Positions 32,432 through 42,249 of a stretch of DNA of 64,000 nucleotides are shown here, in pieces; the stretch's first letter is position 1, and each line of letters starts with the position of its first letter. Source of the DNA: Alicyclobacillus tolerans (GTDB lineage: Bacteria > Bacillota > Bacilli > Alicyclobacillales > Alicyclobacillaceae). The translations under genes and the position numbers were made by a program. The stretch covers positions 107,227 to 171,226 of the forward strand of contig NZ_JAJFNK010000006.1 of NCBI RefSeq assembly GCF_021739485.1, read 5' to 3'. Below the pieces are notes generated by a model that saw only the letters and a program-made list of their open reading frames with translations, was not told the origin of the DNA and ran no database searches.

Positions 32432-33127
32432 TTGAACAAAGGGGCTTGGTTTGTCCTGGCACTCTCTTGCTTTCCGCTGCTGAGCGGTTGCGGCAACAAC
32501 GCGAACAACACGGGCGCAAACGCGGCCGGCTTTAGTCTCAACACAATTGTCGGCGCAAGGTCCCAATCGCACACCTCTGGAATACAAACCCCTGCGGCTT
32601 CAGACCCAAATCCCACTGCAAGCCGCGGGTGGAGCCAATGGACAGCGGCGCCCAACCGTCGTAAAGACGCCGCCGAGGGTATACGCCAATGGACGCGCGT
32701 CAACAGCGCTGCAAAGACGATGGACCTCAAGATCACAGCACACGGGACGGGTTCACAAAGTCCGTCACAGTCTCGGCTCGGTGCAACAACGGTCGTCCTG
32801 CCCCCGGGCTGGACTGTCGACGTCTCCCTTCAAAACACGGGGGGAGCCCGACACAGTTTGATTGTGGTGCCTTTTAACCACCGGCTTGCAGGCGGGACCG
32901 TCGGGAGCGCACGAGCGGATACGAGCGGGACGGTAGCGCCTTCGTCCAAGCAGCACTTTGTATTCAAGGCTCGAACCCCTGGCCAATACGCGTTGGTCTG
33001 CACCACACAGGGCCATCAAGACGGCATCTACGACACGATCGTGGTCTCCAAAACCGCAAGCACGGCCATCATCACGTCAACCAACCGTTCTGAACCGTCA
33101 AGCAACGGTTCCGGACAATCGAAGTAG
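32432..33127 (+). CDS. Second sulfocyanin-like lipoprotein lacking the axial methionine
   Basis: 231 residues, paralogous to the preceding gene. Signal peptide with lipobox LLSGC (Cys20), a Ser/Thr/Asn-rich linker, and a C-terminal cupredoxin domain: VLPPGWTVDVSLQN, His141 (GARHSLIVVPF), Cys190 and His195 (LVCTTQGHQDGIYD). The position of the axial Met in the first protein is a one-residue-shorter loop with Ile199, so a Met ligand is missing; an aliphatic axial position usually raises the potential of type 1 copper. TTG start at 32432 behind AAAGGAGG. It is co-directional and 13 nt after the first gene, so the two proteins are probably made together. Confidence 0.82.
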   Translation: MNKGAWFVLALSCFPLLSGCGNNANNTGANAAGFSLNTIVGARSQSHTSGIQTPAASDPNPTASRGWSQWTAAPNRRKDAAEGIRQWTRVNSAAKTMDLKITAHGTGSQSPSQSRLGATTVVLPPGWTVDVSLQNTGGARHSLIVVPFNHRLAGGTVGSARADTSGTVAPSSKQHFVFKARTPGQYALVCTTQGHQDGIYDTIVVSKTASTAIITSTNRSEPSSNGSGQSK

Positions 33128-33189
33128 GCAGGCATCGAAGTAGGCAGGTCGGAGAGTCGAAAACCAAAGGTTGCAAGTCACCGGCTCTT

Positions 33190-33226
33190 AAAAGGCTGGG
33201 GTCCTTTTCGGGAGCCCAGCCTTTTT
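33190..33226 (+). terminator. Rho-independent terminator of the sulfocyanin-like pair
   Basis: AAAAGGCTGGG (33190-33200) pairs with CCCAGCCTTTT (from 33215), with the T-run in the descending arm and tail. It lies 62 nt after the second stop. Confidence 0.85.
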
Positions 33227-33281
33227 CGCCGCCGTACACACTTTGATTCATGACAGATTCAATTCAGTACAGATTCGTTCG

Positions 33282-33836
33282 TCACAACTTCACAGAGGCA
33301 GCCGGGTCCAAGACGCCGATGTCCGGATTGCCAGACTGTGAATGGCTCTTGGAGTCAGGCTGAAGGCTCTGACCAAATGCCTTCAGGAACGCCAGCAGTC
33401 TCGACACTGCCAGACTGACGTCCGGGTCCATCAGTGTTTGCCACATCCCCAATGCACCCTGCACCTGTGGGACAGATTCGTCCACCAAGGCCTGACTGGC
33501 GAACCCAAGCCCCGACAGCAGTTGGGACAGTGCCTTGGCGTCGATTTTGGCCACCCCTTGCACCAACGCGATGAAACTTTTAATCCCTCCGGCGTACCCC
33601 GGCTTGTTGGCCTGCTTCACGACGATTTCAAGCACGTCCTGACCTTGTTCGAGAAGCGCGATCGCGGCGTCTAACAATCCCTTATCGTGAAGCTGGCGCA
33701 CGAGCGCAAGGGCCTGTACGACGGCCTCCGGATTGTCGTACAGCGCGTTTTCGACAGCCGTTCTCGCCTCTTGTCTTTTGACAGCCTCGAGGTCCTCGAA
33801 GGGTACAGCCTGGAATTTGGCAATTGGATGGGCCAC
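33282..33836 (-). CDS. DUF1641 protein associated with formate dehydrogenase (YrhD/YjgD-like)
   Basis: 184 residues, mainly helical: ALYDNPEAVVQALALVRQLHDKGLLDAAIALLEQGQDVLEIVV, then NKPGYAGGIKSFIALVQGVAKID, typical DUF1641 phrases. GTG start at 33836 behind GGGAGGG. It begins immediately after the stop of the formate dehydrogenase gene, the same pairing as yrhE-yrhD and yjgC-yjgD in B. subtilis. It is regarded as an accessory or subunit of the cytosolic enzyme; its biochemical role is not firmly known. The C-terminal ~30 residues are Ser/Asp-rich and probably flexible. Confidence 0.85.
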   Translation of the reverse strand: MAHPIAKFQAVPFEDLEAVKRQEARTAVENALYDNPEAVVQALALVRQLHDKGLLDAAIALLEQGQDVLEIVVKQANKPGYAGGIKSFIALVQGVAKIDAKALSQLLSGLGFASQALVDESVPQVQGALGMWQTLMDPDVSLAVSRLLAFLKAFGQSLQPDSKSHSQSGNPDIGVLDPAASVKL

Positions 33837-33837
33837 C

Positions 33838-36800
33838 TTAATCCCTCCCTTTTGAACTTACAACCGCTTGGTTTTCCGGCTTCCTGGAACGGACAAGTTC
33901 CCCGCTGCTTGCAAAATAGCCGTCCTGTTCCGCTGCCTGACGGACTTCATCGCCCACAAAAAACCGCATCATTTCCTCATAGTCTTCGCGATTCCATTTT
34001 CTCTCTACCATGACGCCCGGTTTAGGATTCGGCGTTGCCAGCCGGAAGTTGCCTTTGACTAAGGGGGATTTCCCGATTGGCTCGAGAACCTCTAAACGTA
34101 CGGATGTGTCCTTGTAAGCCGGAGTGTGGGTGACGGCGTCGTGGTAACTGCTCGTCAAATAGTTCACGGCCTCTTTGTCTTCTGGGGTATTCATCGGCAG
34201 GTACAGTTCGTGTCCCAGTACACGATTGGTGATGGTCGCTTTCAGCTCAACCTGACCGTAAGGAGAGACTAAGCGAACCTGTGCTCCCTCTTGGATTCCC
34301 CGTTCTTTTGCCAGTTCCGGCGACACTTCGAGGTACGTCGTCGGAACCTTTTTCGCGATGCCGCGAACGCGATAGGTGAGATTCCCCTCGTGAAAATGTT
34401 CGAGCATCCGGCCGTTGTTCAAGTGAAGGTCGAACTGCGCCGGCACAGTCAACGGCTCCGTCCACTTGACAGGGTACAAATGTGCTTTCCCGCCCGGCAG
34501 GGCAAATTCGTCCAAGTATAGGTGAGGCGTATCGGTTCCGTCTTCCGCAACCGGCCACTGCAAACTGTTGTAGCCCTCCAACCGCTCGTAGCGCACTCCT
34601 TTCATCAACTCCGTGAGTGCGCAAGCTTCGTGTAAAATGTCCTGCGGATGTTCGTAGTTCCAGTTTGCTCCAAGGCGTTTCGCCAGTTCCTGAATGATCC
34701 ACCAGTCCGGCTTCGACTCGCCCAGCGGCTCGAACACTGGGTACAAACGCTGGATGCGGCGTTCCGTATTCGTAAACGTACCCTCTTTTTCCAAACTCGG
34801 GGCTGCCGGCAACACCACATCGGCAAACTGGCACGTTTTGGAGAAAAAGATGTCTTGAACCAATAGAAAGTCGAGTTTCTCGAATGCGTGCTGTACGTGG
34901 TTCACATTCGAATCCACAAGCGCCATTTCCTCACCAAAGATATACATGGCCTTGAGTGTGCCTTCGTGGATCTTTTCGACCATTTGATGGTTATCCAGTC
35001 CAGGCTCTTGGGGCAGTTTGACACCCCATGCCTGTTCGTACTTGGCGTGGACCTCGCTGTCGTCAACCCGCTCATAGCCGGGAAAATACACGGGGCTGCA
35101 GCCAAAGTCGCCGGCACCCTGAACGTTGTTGTGTCCGCGCAGTGGATACGCACCCGTTCCCGGACGTCCCGCATTCCCCGTAATAAGCAACAAATTGCAG
35201 ATGGCTGTGCTCGTGTCACTTCCACCCAATTGCTGTGTGACTCCCATCGCCCATAAGATGCACATGGACTTTGCCGCATGCATGGCTTCGGCGGTTTCAA
35301 TCAACTGTCTTTTTGAAATTCCCGTAGCTTCTTGCGCGTAGTCCAGAGTAAACTTCGACAGGGATTTCGCATACTCTTCGAACCCGCTCACTCGATTCGT
35401 CAGAAACTCCTGATCGTGCCATCCTTGGTCAAGGATGTACTTGGTCACAGCAGACAACCAGACTAAATCCGATCCCGGCACCGGGTGCAGCAAGATATCC
35501 GCACGCGAGGCCAAGTCGTTTTTCCTCAAATCCGCTACAATGAGCTTTTGCCCGTGTTTTTTATGCGCTCGGCGGATGCGGGTGGACAGTACAGGGTGCG
35601 ATTCCGCGGGGTTGGCTCCGACAATCACAACCAACTCCGAACTCTCAATGTCTTTGATGGACCCCGTGTCCCCGCCCAAGCCCATGGTTCTGTGCAAGCC
35701 TTCGGTGGCCGGGGTCTGGCAGTACCGCGAGCAATTGTCGACGTTGTTGGTGCCCATCACGGCTCGCGCAAACTTTTGCATTAAGTAATTTTCTTCATTC
35801 GTGCATTTTGAAGAAGAAATATAGCCGATGGAATTGGGCCCGTGGGTGTCGCGAATTTCTTGCAGCCGCTGGGCCGTGTACTCCAGCGCTTCATCCCACG
35901 TGACCTCGACAAACTCGCTCCCGCGCCGAATCAGAGGCCGCGTCAGCCGGTCCGGACTGTTGACAAAATCCCACCCAAACTTTCCCTTCACGCAAGTTGA
36001 GACCTGATTGGCGGGAGCCTCTTGCTGCGGTTCGACCTTGAGGATTTTGCGTCCCTTCGTCCAGACGTCAAAGCTGCATCCGACACCACAGTACGTGCAC
36101 ACCGTTTTGGTTCTTCGAATGCGCGACTCGCGCATCTTGGCTTCCGCTTCAGAGACCATAAAAATGGGCCCGTATCCTGGTTCTGTTTGTTTGAGCAGGT
36201 CAATCATCGATTCGAGCAAAGCCGGTTTGATTCCGGTCATATAGCCGGCCTCTCTCAGCATCGACTTTTCCATGAGCGCATTGCAAGGGCACACCGTGAC
36301 GCAGTGACCGCACGAGACGCAGGACGACTCGTTGATCGGAACGTCTTGGTCCCAAATGACCCGGGGCCGCTCCCGTTCCCAATCAATGGATAGGACTTCG
36401 CTGACTTGCAGGTTTTGGCAGGCTTCCACGCAACGGCCGCAGAGAATGCACTGGTCTGGGTCGTAACGGTAAAACGGATTAGAATTGTCCTCTTCATAGG
36501 GTTTAGGCTCAAACGGATACCTTTGGTGTTCAACCCCCATGGCCATGACCGTGTTGTGAACGGTACAGTTGCCGTTGTTGTTGTCGCAAACCGTGCAATA
36601 CAGTTCGTGGTTGTGGAGGATCCGGTCAATCGCTTCCTTGCGCGCAAACCTCGCAGCCACAGATTTGGTGTCAATGCTCATCTCCGGCTGCAGTTTTGTC
36701 GAACAGGTGCGGACAAGTTTCCCGTTGACTTCCGCAAGACACGTATCGCAGGTTTCGATCGGACCTAGGGAAGGGTGGTAGCAGATGTGTGGGAACGATT

Positions 36801-36909
36801 CGTCCCTCGCCAAAATGGCGTCAAGCACAGTTAGACTGCCTTCTGGCACTTGAGTCGACAGGCCATCCAGTTGCACTTGTACAGACTTTCCGACTTCAGT
36901 ACGGTTCAT
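33838..36909 (-). CDS. Molybdenum formate dehydrogenase, YrhE/YjgC-type alpha subunit (Cys form)
   Basis: 1023 residues. N-terminal 2Fe-2S domain (about 35-75, ICYHPSLGPIETCDTC), His/Cys 4Fe-4S ligand set (HNHELYCTVCDNNNGNC), two ferredoxin clusters (CILCGRCVEAC and CVSCGHCVTVC), then the molybdopterin part beginning TVCTYCGVGCSFD. The molybdenum ligand is Cys397 (NVDNCSRYCQTPATEGL), where E. coli FdhF has selenocysteine. The C-terminal MGD-binding domain starts LHLNNGRMLEHFHEGNLT. ATG at 36909 behind GAGGAGG. Only the DUF1641 gene accompanies it, so it resembles the soluble NAD-linked Bacilli enzyme; FdhD and cofactor genes must lie elsewhere. It oxidises formate to CO2. Confidence 0.9.
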   Translation of the reverse strand: MNRTEVGKSVQVQLDGLSTQVPEGSLTVLDAILARDESFPHICYHPSLGPIETCDTCLAEVNGKLVRTCSTKLQPEMSIDTKSVAARFARKEAIDRILHNHELYCTVCDNNNGNCTVHNTVMAMGVEHQRYPFEPKPYEEDNSNPFYRYDPDQCILCGRCVEACQNLQVSEVLSIDWERERPRVIWDQDVPINESSCVSCGHCVTVCPCNALMEKSMLREAGYMTGIKPALLESMIDLLKQTEPGYGPIFMVSEAEAKMRESRIRRTKTVCTYCGVGCSFDVWTKGRKILKVEPQQEAPANQVSTCVKGKFGWDFVNSPDRLTRPLIRRGSEFVEVTWDEALEYTAQRLQEIRDTHGPNSIGYISSSKCTNEENYLMQKFARAVMGTNNVDNCSRYCQTPATEGLHRTMGLGGDTGSIKDIESSELVVIVGANPAESHPVLSTRIRRAHKKHGQKLIVADLRKNDLASRADILLHPVPGSDLVWLSAVTKYILDQGWHDQEFLTNRVSGFEEYAKSLSKFTLDYAQEATGISKRQLIETAEAMHAAKSMCILWAMGVTQQLGGSDTSTAICNLLLITGNAGRPGTGAYPLRGHNNVQGAGDFGCSPVYFPGYERVDDSEVHAKYEQAWGVKLPQEPGLDNHQMVEKIHEGTLKAMYIFGEEMALVDSNVNHVQHAFEKLDFLLVQDIFFSKTCQFADVVLPAAPSLEKEGTFTNTERRIQRLYPVFEPLGESKPDWWIIQELAKRLGANWNYEHPQDILHEACALTELMKGVRYERLEGYNSLQWPVAEDGTDTPHLYLDEFALPGGKAHLYPVKWTEPLTVPAQFDLHLNNGRMLEHFHEGNLTYRVRGIAKKVPTTYLEVSPELAKERGIQEGAQVRLVSPYGQVELKATITNRVLGHELYLPMNTPEDKEAVNYLTSSYHDAVTHTPAYKDTSVRLEVLEPIGKSPLVKGNFRLATPNPKPGVMVERKWNREDYEEMMRFFVGDEVRQAAEQDGYFASSGELVRSRKPENQAVVSSKGRD

Positions 36910-36929
36910 TGGCTGTACCTCCTCAACGC

Positions 36930-36960
36930 AAAAAAGGCAAGCCCTCATAGGGCTCGCCTT
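36930..36960 (-). terminator. Terminator of lysC, abutting the formate dehydrogenase ribosome site
   Basis: AGGC-AGCCC pairs with GGGCT-GCCT across a 5-nt loop, with one mismatch, and on the minus strand the stem is followed by TTTTTT. It ends 42 nt after the lysC stop and lies just 5-20 nt before the Shine-Dalgarno of the downstream formate dehydrogenase gene, so it may also act as an attenuator. Confidence 0.75.
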
Positions 36961-37002
36961 CAATTTGTCCGGAAGCGTACAATTTTACTCTTGGACTCTC
37001 AA

Positions 37003-38208
37003 CTACTCCAAGAAGGCCTTGTGAAGGTGCTGCACAGCCATTTCAATCTGGGTCGCGGGAATAATGCAGGACACTTTGATTTCGGAGGTACTCACCATTT
37101 TAACCGGAACGTCGGCTTGAGCCAGTTCCCCGAACATCTGTGCTGCAACACCGGGGTTGCTAATCATGCCAGCCCCGACAATCGACACCTTGGCCAATCC
37201 CGTTTCACACACCAAATCGCGGTATTCCAGTTCTGCCTTCATCTCTCGCATAATGGACAAGGCGCGATCGGAATCTTCTTCTTTGACGGTAAACGATACA
37301 TCGACCTCACTGGTTTGCACGACACTTTGCACAATCACGTCGACGTTGATGCCGCGCGTTGCCAGGGTGCTGAAAACCATGGCCAATCCATGCCGATTTA
37401 TCGGTACGCCAATCAAGGCGATACGCGCCACTTCCCTTTCAAATGCGACTCCTGTCACGACGTTTTGCTGTTCCAAACCAGCCGGTGTCTCCACGACCCA
37501 TGTCCCCTCTTCCTCTGCAAAACTTGAGCGTACCACCAAACGGACATGATACTGCTTGGCATTTTCAACGGCTCTTGGGTGCAGCACTTGCGCCCCCAAA
37601 TTCGCCAGTTCCAACATTTCGTCATACGATATTTCCGCCAGCTTGTGGGCGGATTTGACCACACGCGGGTCCGTCGTAAACACGCCGGTGACATCCGTGT
37701 AAATCTCGCATGCATCTGCCTCGAGGACTGCGGCGACGGCCACGGCTGTGGTATCGGAACCGCCTCTGCCCAACGTCGTGATCGAACCTTCAGCAATTCC
37801 CTGAAACCCGGTGATAACGGGTACCACGCCATCGTCGATGGCCTGACGCAACACCTGCGCGTCAATTTTAACCATGCGTGCGGCCCCATGCACGGGCTCG
37901 GTTTCAATTCCGGCCTGCCAACCCGTAAACGACCTAGCCTTAATGCCCCGTTTTTGCAGCGCCATCGCCACCAAAGAGGCGGATACCTGTTCTCCGGTCG
38001 ACAGGAGAGCGTCGTATTCGCGTTCATCCGGCGTGCGTTCAATGGCGTGCGCCAACCGAACGAGTTCATCCGTGGTGTGCCCCATGGCAGAAACAACGAG
38101 CACGGCCTGGTGACCCTGTTCCAGGGTGCGAAGGACCCGGTCCGCAACGGCCTCAATGCGCTCTACGGTGCCAACCGAAGTACCTCCGTACTTTTGTACG
38201 ATGAGCAA
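37003..38208 (-). CDS. lysC: Aspartate kinase
   Basis: 401 residues, monofunctional class with two C-terminal ACT domains. The N-terminus LIVQKYGGTSVGTVERIEAVADRV carries the KYGGTS nucleotide motif; GFQGIAEGSITTLGRGGSDTTAVAVAAVL and TDVTGVFTTDPR follow, and the regulatory part includes VSIVGAGMISNPGVAAQMF. TTG start at 38208, 8 nt after CTAGGAG; the longer frame has no support. It phosphorylates aspartate, feeding lysine, methionine and threonine. No lysine riboswitch is visible in the 165 nt upstream. It stands downstream of argF-argG-argH but separated by a tandem repeat. Confidence 0.92.
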   Translation of the reverse strand: MLIVQKYGGTSVGTVERIEAVADRVLRTLEQGHQAVLVVSAMGHTTDELVRLAHAIERTPDEREYDALLSTGEQVSASLVAMALQKRGIKARSFTGWQAGIETEPVHGAARMVKIDAQVLRQAIDDGVVPVITGFQGIAEGSITTLGRGGSDTTAVAVAAVLEADACEIYTDVTGVFTTDPRVVKSAHKLAEISYDEMLELANLGAQVLHPRAVENAKQYHVRLVVRSSFAEEEGTWVVETPAGLEQQNVVTGVAFEREVARIALIGVPINRHGLAMVFSTLATRGINVDVIVQSVVQTSEVDVSFTVKEEDSDRALSIMREMKAELEYRDLVCETGLAKVSIVGAGMISNPGVAAQMFGELAQADVPVKMVSTSEIKVSCIIPATQIEMAVQHLHKAFLE

Positions 38209-38323
38209 ACTGTCCACTCCTAGTCTTTCAGTCATGCCAAGCCAACTAGACCTGTCAATCCTGAATTTATGCTCCTATTTTACATGACCTGGGCCGTGAG
38301 GAAAAGGAATAGACTTGCCAGTT

Positions 38324-38403
38324 TGCCTTTGATTCACCGAGGTTCCCCTGGATTCAAACGGGCTGCCTTTGATTCACACAGGTTCCCCTGGATTCAAACG
38401 GGC
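38324..38403 (+). repeat. Tandem duplication of a 40-bp unit at the 3' end of argH
   Basis: The unit at 38364-38403 includes the last codons and the stop of argH, and an adjacent copy at 38324-38363 differs at only two positions. The duplication therefore repeats the argH tail just after its stop. No open frame continues through the extra copy. Confidence 0.85.
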
Positions 38404-39759
38404 CTTGGCAAATTCCAGTTGTCGTTCGACAGCGGTCCTGCCGGTTCCGCCGCGGGCAGCGCGGGCATTGACCACCGTCTCTGTGTCAATTGCGACATAG
38501 ATATCCGTCTCAAACAACTCCGAAGCCTCTTCGTACACCGAAAACGGGAGACCCTGAAGGTTGGTTTTTCGTTCGATGGCCGTCAGTACCAGCCTGCCCA
38601 CCACAGCGTGCGCTTCCCGGAACGGCAAACCTTTAGCGGCCAAGTAATCCGCGACGTCTGTCGCATTGGAAAAATCCCGAGCAAACGCGGACTCGACCCG
38701 CTCGCGGCGCACCTTCATCGTCTTGACCATGCCCGCAAACAGCGTCAGGGCAGGCAAAACCGTGTCAATGGTATCGAAAACACCTTCTTTGTCTTCCTGC
38801 AGGTCTTTGTTATAGGCGAGAGGCAGCCCTTTCAGAACGGTCAACAATGCCTGCAGGTGTCCGTAGACCCGTCCTGTTTTCCCACGGACCAATTCCGGGA
38901 CATCTGGATTTTTCTTTTGCGGCATCATACTCGATCCGGTGCAGTATGCGTCCGCAAGCTCCACAAATCCAAACTCCTCACTTGTCCACAAAATGAGTTC
39001 TTCCGACAAACGGGACAAGTGCATCATCAACGTCGCCGACGCGGATAAAAACTCCAATAAATAATCGCGATCGGATACAGCGTCGAGGGAATTCTCATAC
39101 AACTGGGAGAAACCAAGCTCTTGCATGACCTGTTCGCGGCGAATGGGAAACGTCGTTCCTGCGAGGGCGCCAGCCCCAAGCGGCATCATGTCCGTACGCG
39201 ACGCGGCATCTGCAAAGCGCCCAAAATCCCGTTCCAGCATCCAGAAGTAGGCCAGCATGTGGTGGGACAAAAGGATCGGTTGGGCGCGCTGCAAGTGGGT
39301 GTAACCGGGAATGATCACGCCCATCTGCGCTTCTGCAAACTCGACGAATGCCTCTTGCAAGCCTCGGATCCCCGATTGAACCTCGCCAATCGCCTCCCGG
39401 ACGTACAAGTGCATGTCCAAAGCGACTTGGTCGTTGCGGCTGCGAGCCGTATGCAGTTTTCCGGCTACAGGGCCAATCCGCTCGTGCAGCAAACGCTCCA
39501 CATTCATGTGAATGTCTTCGTCTTCGACGCGAAACTCCAGCCGGTCTTCCTTCAGGTCCTCTAACAAAGCAGTGAGGCCGCTGGATAACTCCAGCGCCTC
39601 CTGCGGCGTAACGATGTTTGCGTCTCCCAGCATCTTTGCGTGGGCCAAGCTCCCTAAGATGTCCACCTGCGCCAAGCGCTTGTCAAACCCGATGGACGAC
39701 GTGTAACTCTCGACAAGACTATCGGTGTCTTGCGTAAACCGTCCGCCCCAGAGCTTCAT
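38374..39759 (-). CDS. argH: Argininosuccinate lyase
   Basis: 461 residues of the fumarase/aspartase superfamily. The N-terminus [22 protein letters not shown] is diagnostic, [16 protein letters not shown] and [18 protein letters not shown] follow, and the catalytic loop [16 protein letters not shown] is intact. It cleaves argininosuccinate to arginine and fumarate. Its ATG overlaps the argG stop by 4 nt, so the two are translationally coupled. The length is the usual 460. Confidence 0.96.
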   Translation of the reverse strand: MKLWGGRFTQDTDSLVESYTSSIGFDKRLAQVDILGSLAHAKMLGDANIVTPQEALELSSGLTALLEDLKEDRLEFRVEDEDIHMNVERLLHERIGPVAGKLHTARSRNDQVALDMHLYVREAIGEVQSGIRGLQEAFVEFAEAQMGVIIPGYTHLQRAQPILLSHHMLAYFWMLERDFGRFADAASRTDMMPLGAGALAGTTFPIRREQVMQELGFSQLYENSLDAVSDRDYLLEFLSASATLMMHLSRLSEELILWTSEEFGFVELADAYCTGSSMMPQKKNPDVPELVRGKTGRVYGHLQALLTVLKGLPLAYNKDLQEDKEGVFDTIDTVLPALTLFAGMVKTMKVRRERVESAFARDFSNATDVADYLAAKGLPFREAHAVVGRLVLTAIERKTNLQGLPFSVYEEASELFETDIYVAIDTETVVNARAARGGTGRTAVERQLEFAKARLNPGEPV

Positions 39760-41048
39760 GCCGAAGTATCCCCCGTCGAATCGGAATGGCCGGGCGCTGC
39801 CACCGTTTCGGTCTCCAGTACGGAGACGCCCACTTCAGTACCGGAAGATTCCGCAGCGGCACCGTGCAAATCTGCGTATACAGTCGTCGGCATGCCCCAC
39901 AAGGAGATGAATCCGACTGCAGCGTTGTGATCGAACGTATCGCCCACAGAATACGTGGCGAGGTCGTGACGGTACAAGGAGTACGGCGATCTCCGGCCGA
40001 CCGCTTGATAACCGCCTTTGTACAGCTTGATGCGCACGTCGCCCGTGACGTTCTTTTGCGTTTCGTTCATAAAGGCATCGAGCGCCTCTTTTAACGGCGA
40101 GAACCAAAGTCCGTTGTAAATCAACTTAGAATACTCCAATTCCATGGCGGCTTTAAACTGAGCCACTTCGCGGGTGAGGGTTAAAGTCTCCAACTCTTTG
40201 TGGGCGTGCACCAGAAGGATTCCAGCCGGTGCCTCGTAGACCTCCCGCGATTTGATGCCCACCAGGCGGTTTTCGACGTGATCAATGCGTCCAACCCCGT
40301 GAGCTCCGCCAATTTGGTTCAGCTTGTGAATCAGCTTACCCAGCGGCATGCGTTCGCCGTTGAGAGCTACTGGCACCCCTTGTTCGAAGCTGATCTCGAC
40401 GAATCCAGCCTCATCCGGCGCTTTTTCCGGGCTCACTGTCAACGTAAATGCATCCTCCGGAGCTTCTGCCCACGGGTCTTCGAGCACGCCGCATTCGATC
40501 GCGCGTCCCCACAGGTTCGCGTCGATGCTGTAGGGGTTGTCGAGGGTCGCCGGAACGGGAATGTCGTGTTCTTTGGCGTAGTGGATCTCTTCGTCGCGCG
40601 TCCAGCCCCATTGGCGGACGGGAGCTTCGACACTCAATTTGGGGTTCAACGCCTTAATCGATACCTCAAACCGAACTTGGTCGTTCCCTTTTCCCGTGCA
40701 CCCGTGAGCGACCGCCAAGGCTTGCTCTTGGTTGGCGACTTCCACCAACAGCTGCGAAATGAGCGGTCTTGACAGGGCTGAAGCCAGAGGGTACTTGCCT
40801 TCGTACAAGGCATTCGCCTTCAGAGCCGGCAGTACAAAGTCCTTGGCATAGCGTTCAACCGCGTCAATTTTGTACGATTTGACTGCACCTACTTGAAGTG
40901 CCTTTTTCTGAACGCGGTCCAAATCTAGACCTTCACCGACGTCCACGCACATCGCGATGACGTCGTAACCGTATTTTTCTTTGAGCCATGCAATGGCTAC
41001 GGAAGTATCCAAACCGCCAGAATAAGCTAGAACTAATTTTTTTGTCAT
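39756..41048 (-). CDS. argG: Argininosuccinate synthase
   Basis: 430 residues. The PP-loop [18 protein letters not shown] is at the start, then [12 protein letters not shown], and [15 protein letters not shown] of the substrate site. The enzyme joins citrulline and aspartate with ATP. Compared with the usual ~400 residues there is an extra C-terminal tail of about 30 residues rich in Glu, Thr, Ser and Ala, which looks disordered. It overlaps argF by 4 nt upstream and argH by 4 nt downstream. Confidence 0.95.
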   Translation of the reverse strand: MTKKLVLAYSGGLDTSVAIAWLKEKYGYDVIAMCVDVGEGLDLDRVQKKALQVGAVKSYKIDAVERYAKDFVLPALKANALYEGKYPLASALSRPLISQLLVEVANQEQALAVAHGCTGKGNDQVRFEVSIKALNPKLSVEAPVRQWGWTRDEEIHYAKEHDIPVPATLDNPYSIDANLWGRAIECGVLEDPWAEAPEDAFTLTVSPEKAPDEAGFVEISFEQGVPVALNGERMPLGKLIHKLNQIGGAHGVGRIDHVENRLVGIKSREVYEAPAGILLVHAHKELETLTLTREVAQFKAAMELEYSKLIYNGLWFSPLKEALDAFMNETQKNVTGDVRIKLYKGGYQAVGRRSPYSLYRHDLATYSVGDTFDHNAAVGFISLWGMPTTVYADLHGAAAESSGTEVGVSVLETETVAAPGHSDSTGDTSA

Positions 41049-42037
41049 GATAAGCCCTCCCCGAATGCTCCAGCGTCTGCCATGAGTGCGGCAAGTACGG
41101 CCTTTTGCGCGTGCAGTCTGTTTTCTGCTTCGTCAAAGATCACTGAATGTGGACCGTCGATGACCTCTGGTGCCACTTCTTCTCCCCGATGTGCGGGCAG
41201 ACAATGCATAAACAAGTATTCCTGATCGGCATGCGCCGTTAATGCTTCGTTGATTTGGTAATCCGCAAACAGTTTCTTGCGGGCCTCGGCTTCGGATTCG
41301 TCGCCCATGCTCGCCCATACATCCGTATACACCACGTTGGCTCCTTCGACGGCGCGTACGGGATCGGTCGTCACCAACACCTGAGTTCCCGCTGCGCGGG
41401 CGGAGTGTTTGGCCTCTTCGACGATTTCAGGCATCGGCAAAAACCCTTGCGGACTGGCCACGCGGATGTTCATACCCAACTTGGGAGCGAGTTGCAGCCA
41501 CGAGTGCGCCATGTTGTTCCCGTCCCCGATGTACGCAACCGTTACTCCTTCAAGGGTTCCCTTATGCTCCAAAATCGTCATGGCATCAGCAAGCACCTGA
41601 CATGGATGATGCTCGTCGGTCAAGCCGTTAATGACTGGAACGGTGGCATGCGTTGCAAGCTCTTGCGCAATTTGGTGCGAGAACGTCCGAATCATGATTC
41701 CATCTAAGTACCTGGACAGTACCTGAGCCGTGTCGGAAATCGGCTCACCGCGGCCCATCTGGGTCGTATTGCTCGGCAAGAACAGAGCATGCCCGCCCAA
41801 TTGAAGCATCCCCACCTCAAACGAAATACGCGTGCGCGTGGATGCTTTTTCGAAAATCATTCCCAGGGTCTTGCCGGTCAATAAGTTATGAATAAAACCG
41901 GTTCTCTGCGCCTCTTTCAAGACAATGGCCAACTTGAGCAGCGCGTCGAGTTCTCCCGGACTATAATCAGAGAAGTCGAGCAGATCGCGTGCACGTAGAG
42001 ATTGATGAGCCGTCATCAAGGCGTTTTGCAGGCGCAC
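41045..42037 (-). CDS. argF: Ornithine carbamoyltransferase
   Basis: About 330 residues. [22 protein letters not shown] carries the carbamoyl phosphate motif STRTR, followed by MIRTFSHQ (HxxxQ region), the ornithine loop and [11 protein letters not shown] (catalytic Cys). The start is not certain. GTG at 42037 has AAGGG 9 nt upstream and gives normal length; a GTG at 42109 with GAGGAG 9 nt upstream would add 24 residues not typical of the family. The operon promoter lies 64 nt above 42109. It is first in argF-argG-argH, all overlapping by 4 nt. Confidence 0.93.
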   Translation of the reverse strand: MRLQNALMTAHQSLRARDLLDFSDYSPGELDALLKLAIVLKEAQRTGFIHNLLTGKTLGMIFEKASTRTRISFEVGMLQLGGHALFLPSNTTQMGRGEPISDTAQVLSRYLDGIMIRTFSHQIAQELATHATVPVINGLTDEHHPCQVLADAMTILEHKGTLEGVTVAYIGDGNNMAHSWLQLAPKLGMNIRVASPQGFLPMPEIVEEAKHSARAAGTQVLVTTDPVRAVEGANVVYTDVWASMGDESEAEARKKLFADYQINEALTAHADQEYLFMHCLPAHRGEEVAPEVIDGPHSVIFDEAENRLHAQKAVLAALMADAGAFGEGLS

Positions 42038-42172
42038 TGAAAGGTACCCTTCTCCAAGCGATACGACTTTGCCCCGCCCTAAAGAACTGGCTACGTTTTG
42101 AGCACTCACTCCGCATTTCTCCTCTCCCATGTAAATCCGAGCCAGCAGTCTGCAAACCCTTCTTCTCGAATT

Positions 42173-42200
42173 AGTATACACGATTATGCATAATTATCAA
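42173..42200 (-). promoter_or_regulatory. Sigma-A promoter of argF-argG-argH with embedded ARG box
   Basis: On the minus strand TTGATA and TATACT are 16 nt apart. The -35 hexamer and spacer together form TTGATAATTATGCA (complement of 42187-42200), which matches the ArgR/AhrC half-site pair TGNAT-WWWW-ATNCA with one mismatch, so repressor binding would block the promoter. Confidence 0.65.
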
Positions 42201-42249
42201 CTGGTATTCCGCATAAAAACCAAAGGACGCAAAAAAAATATGGGGTCTC

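Noticed and set aside
35700..35740. Selenocysteine in the formate dehydrogenase
   Set aside because: The molybdenum-ligand codon is a normal Cys codon (Cys397); no in-frame TGA exists in this gene.
38209..38373. Lysine riboswitch upstream of lysC
   Set aside because: The gap is too short and holds a tandem repeat of the argH end; no L-box features.
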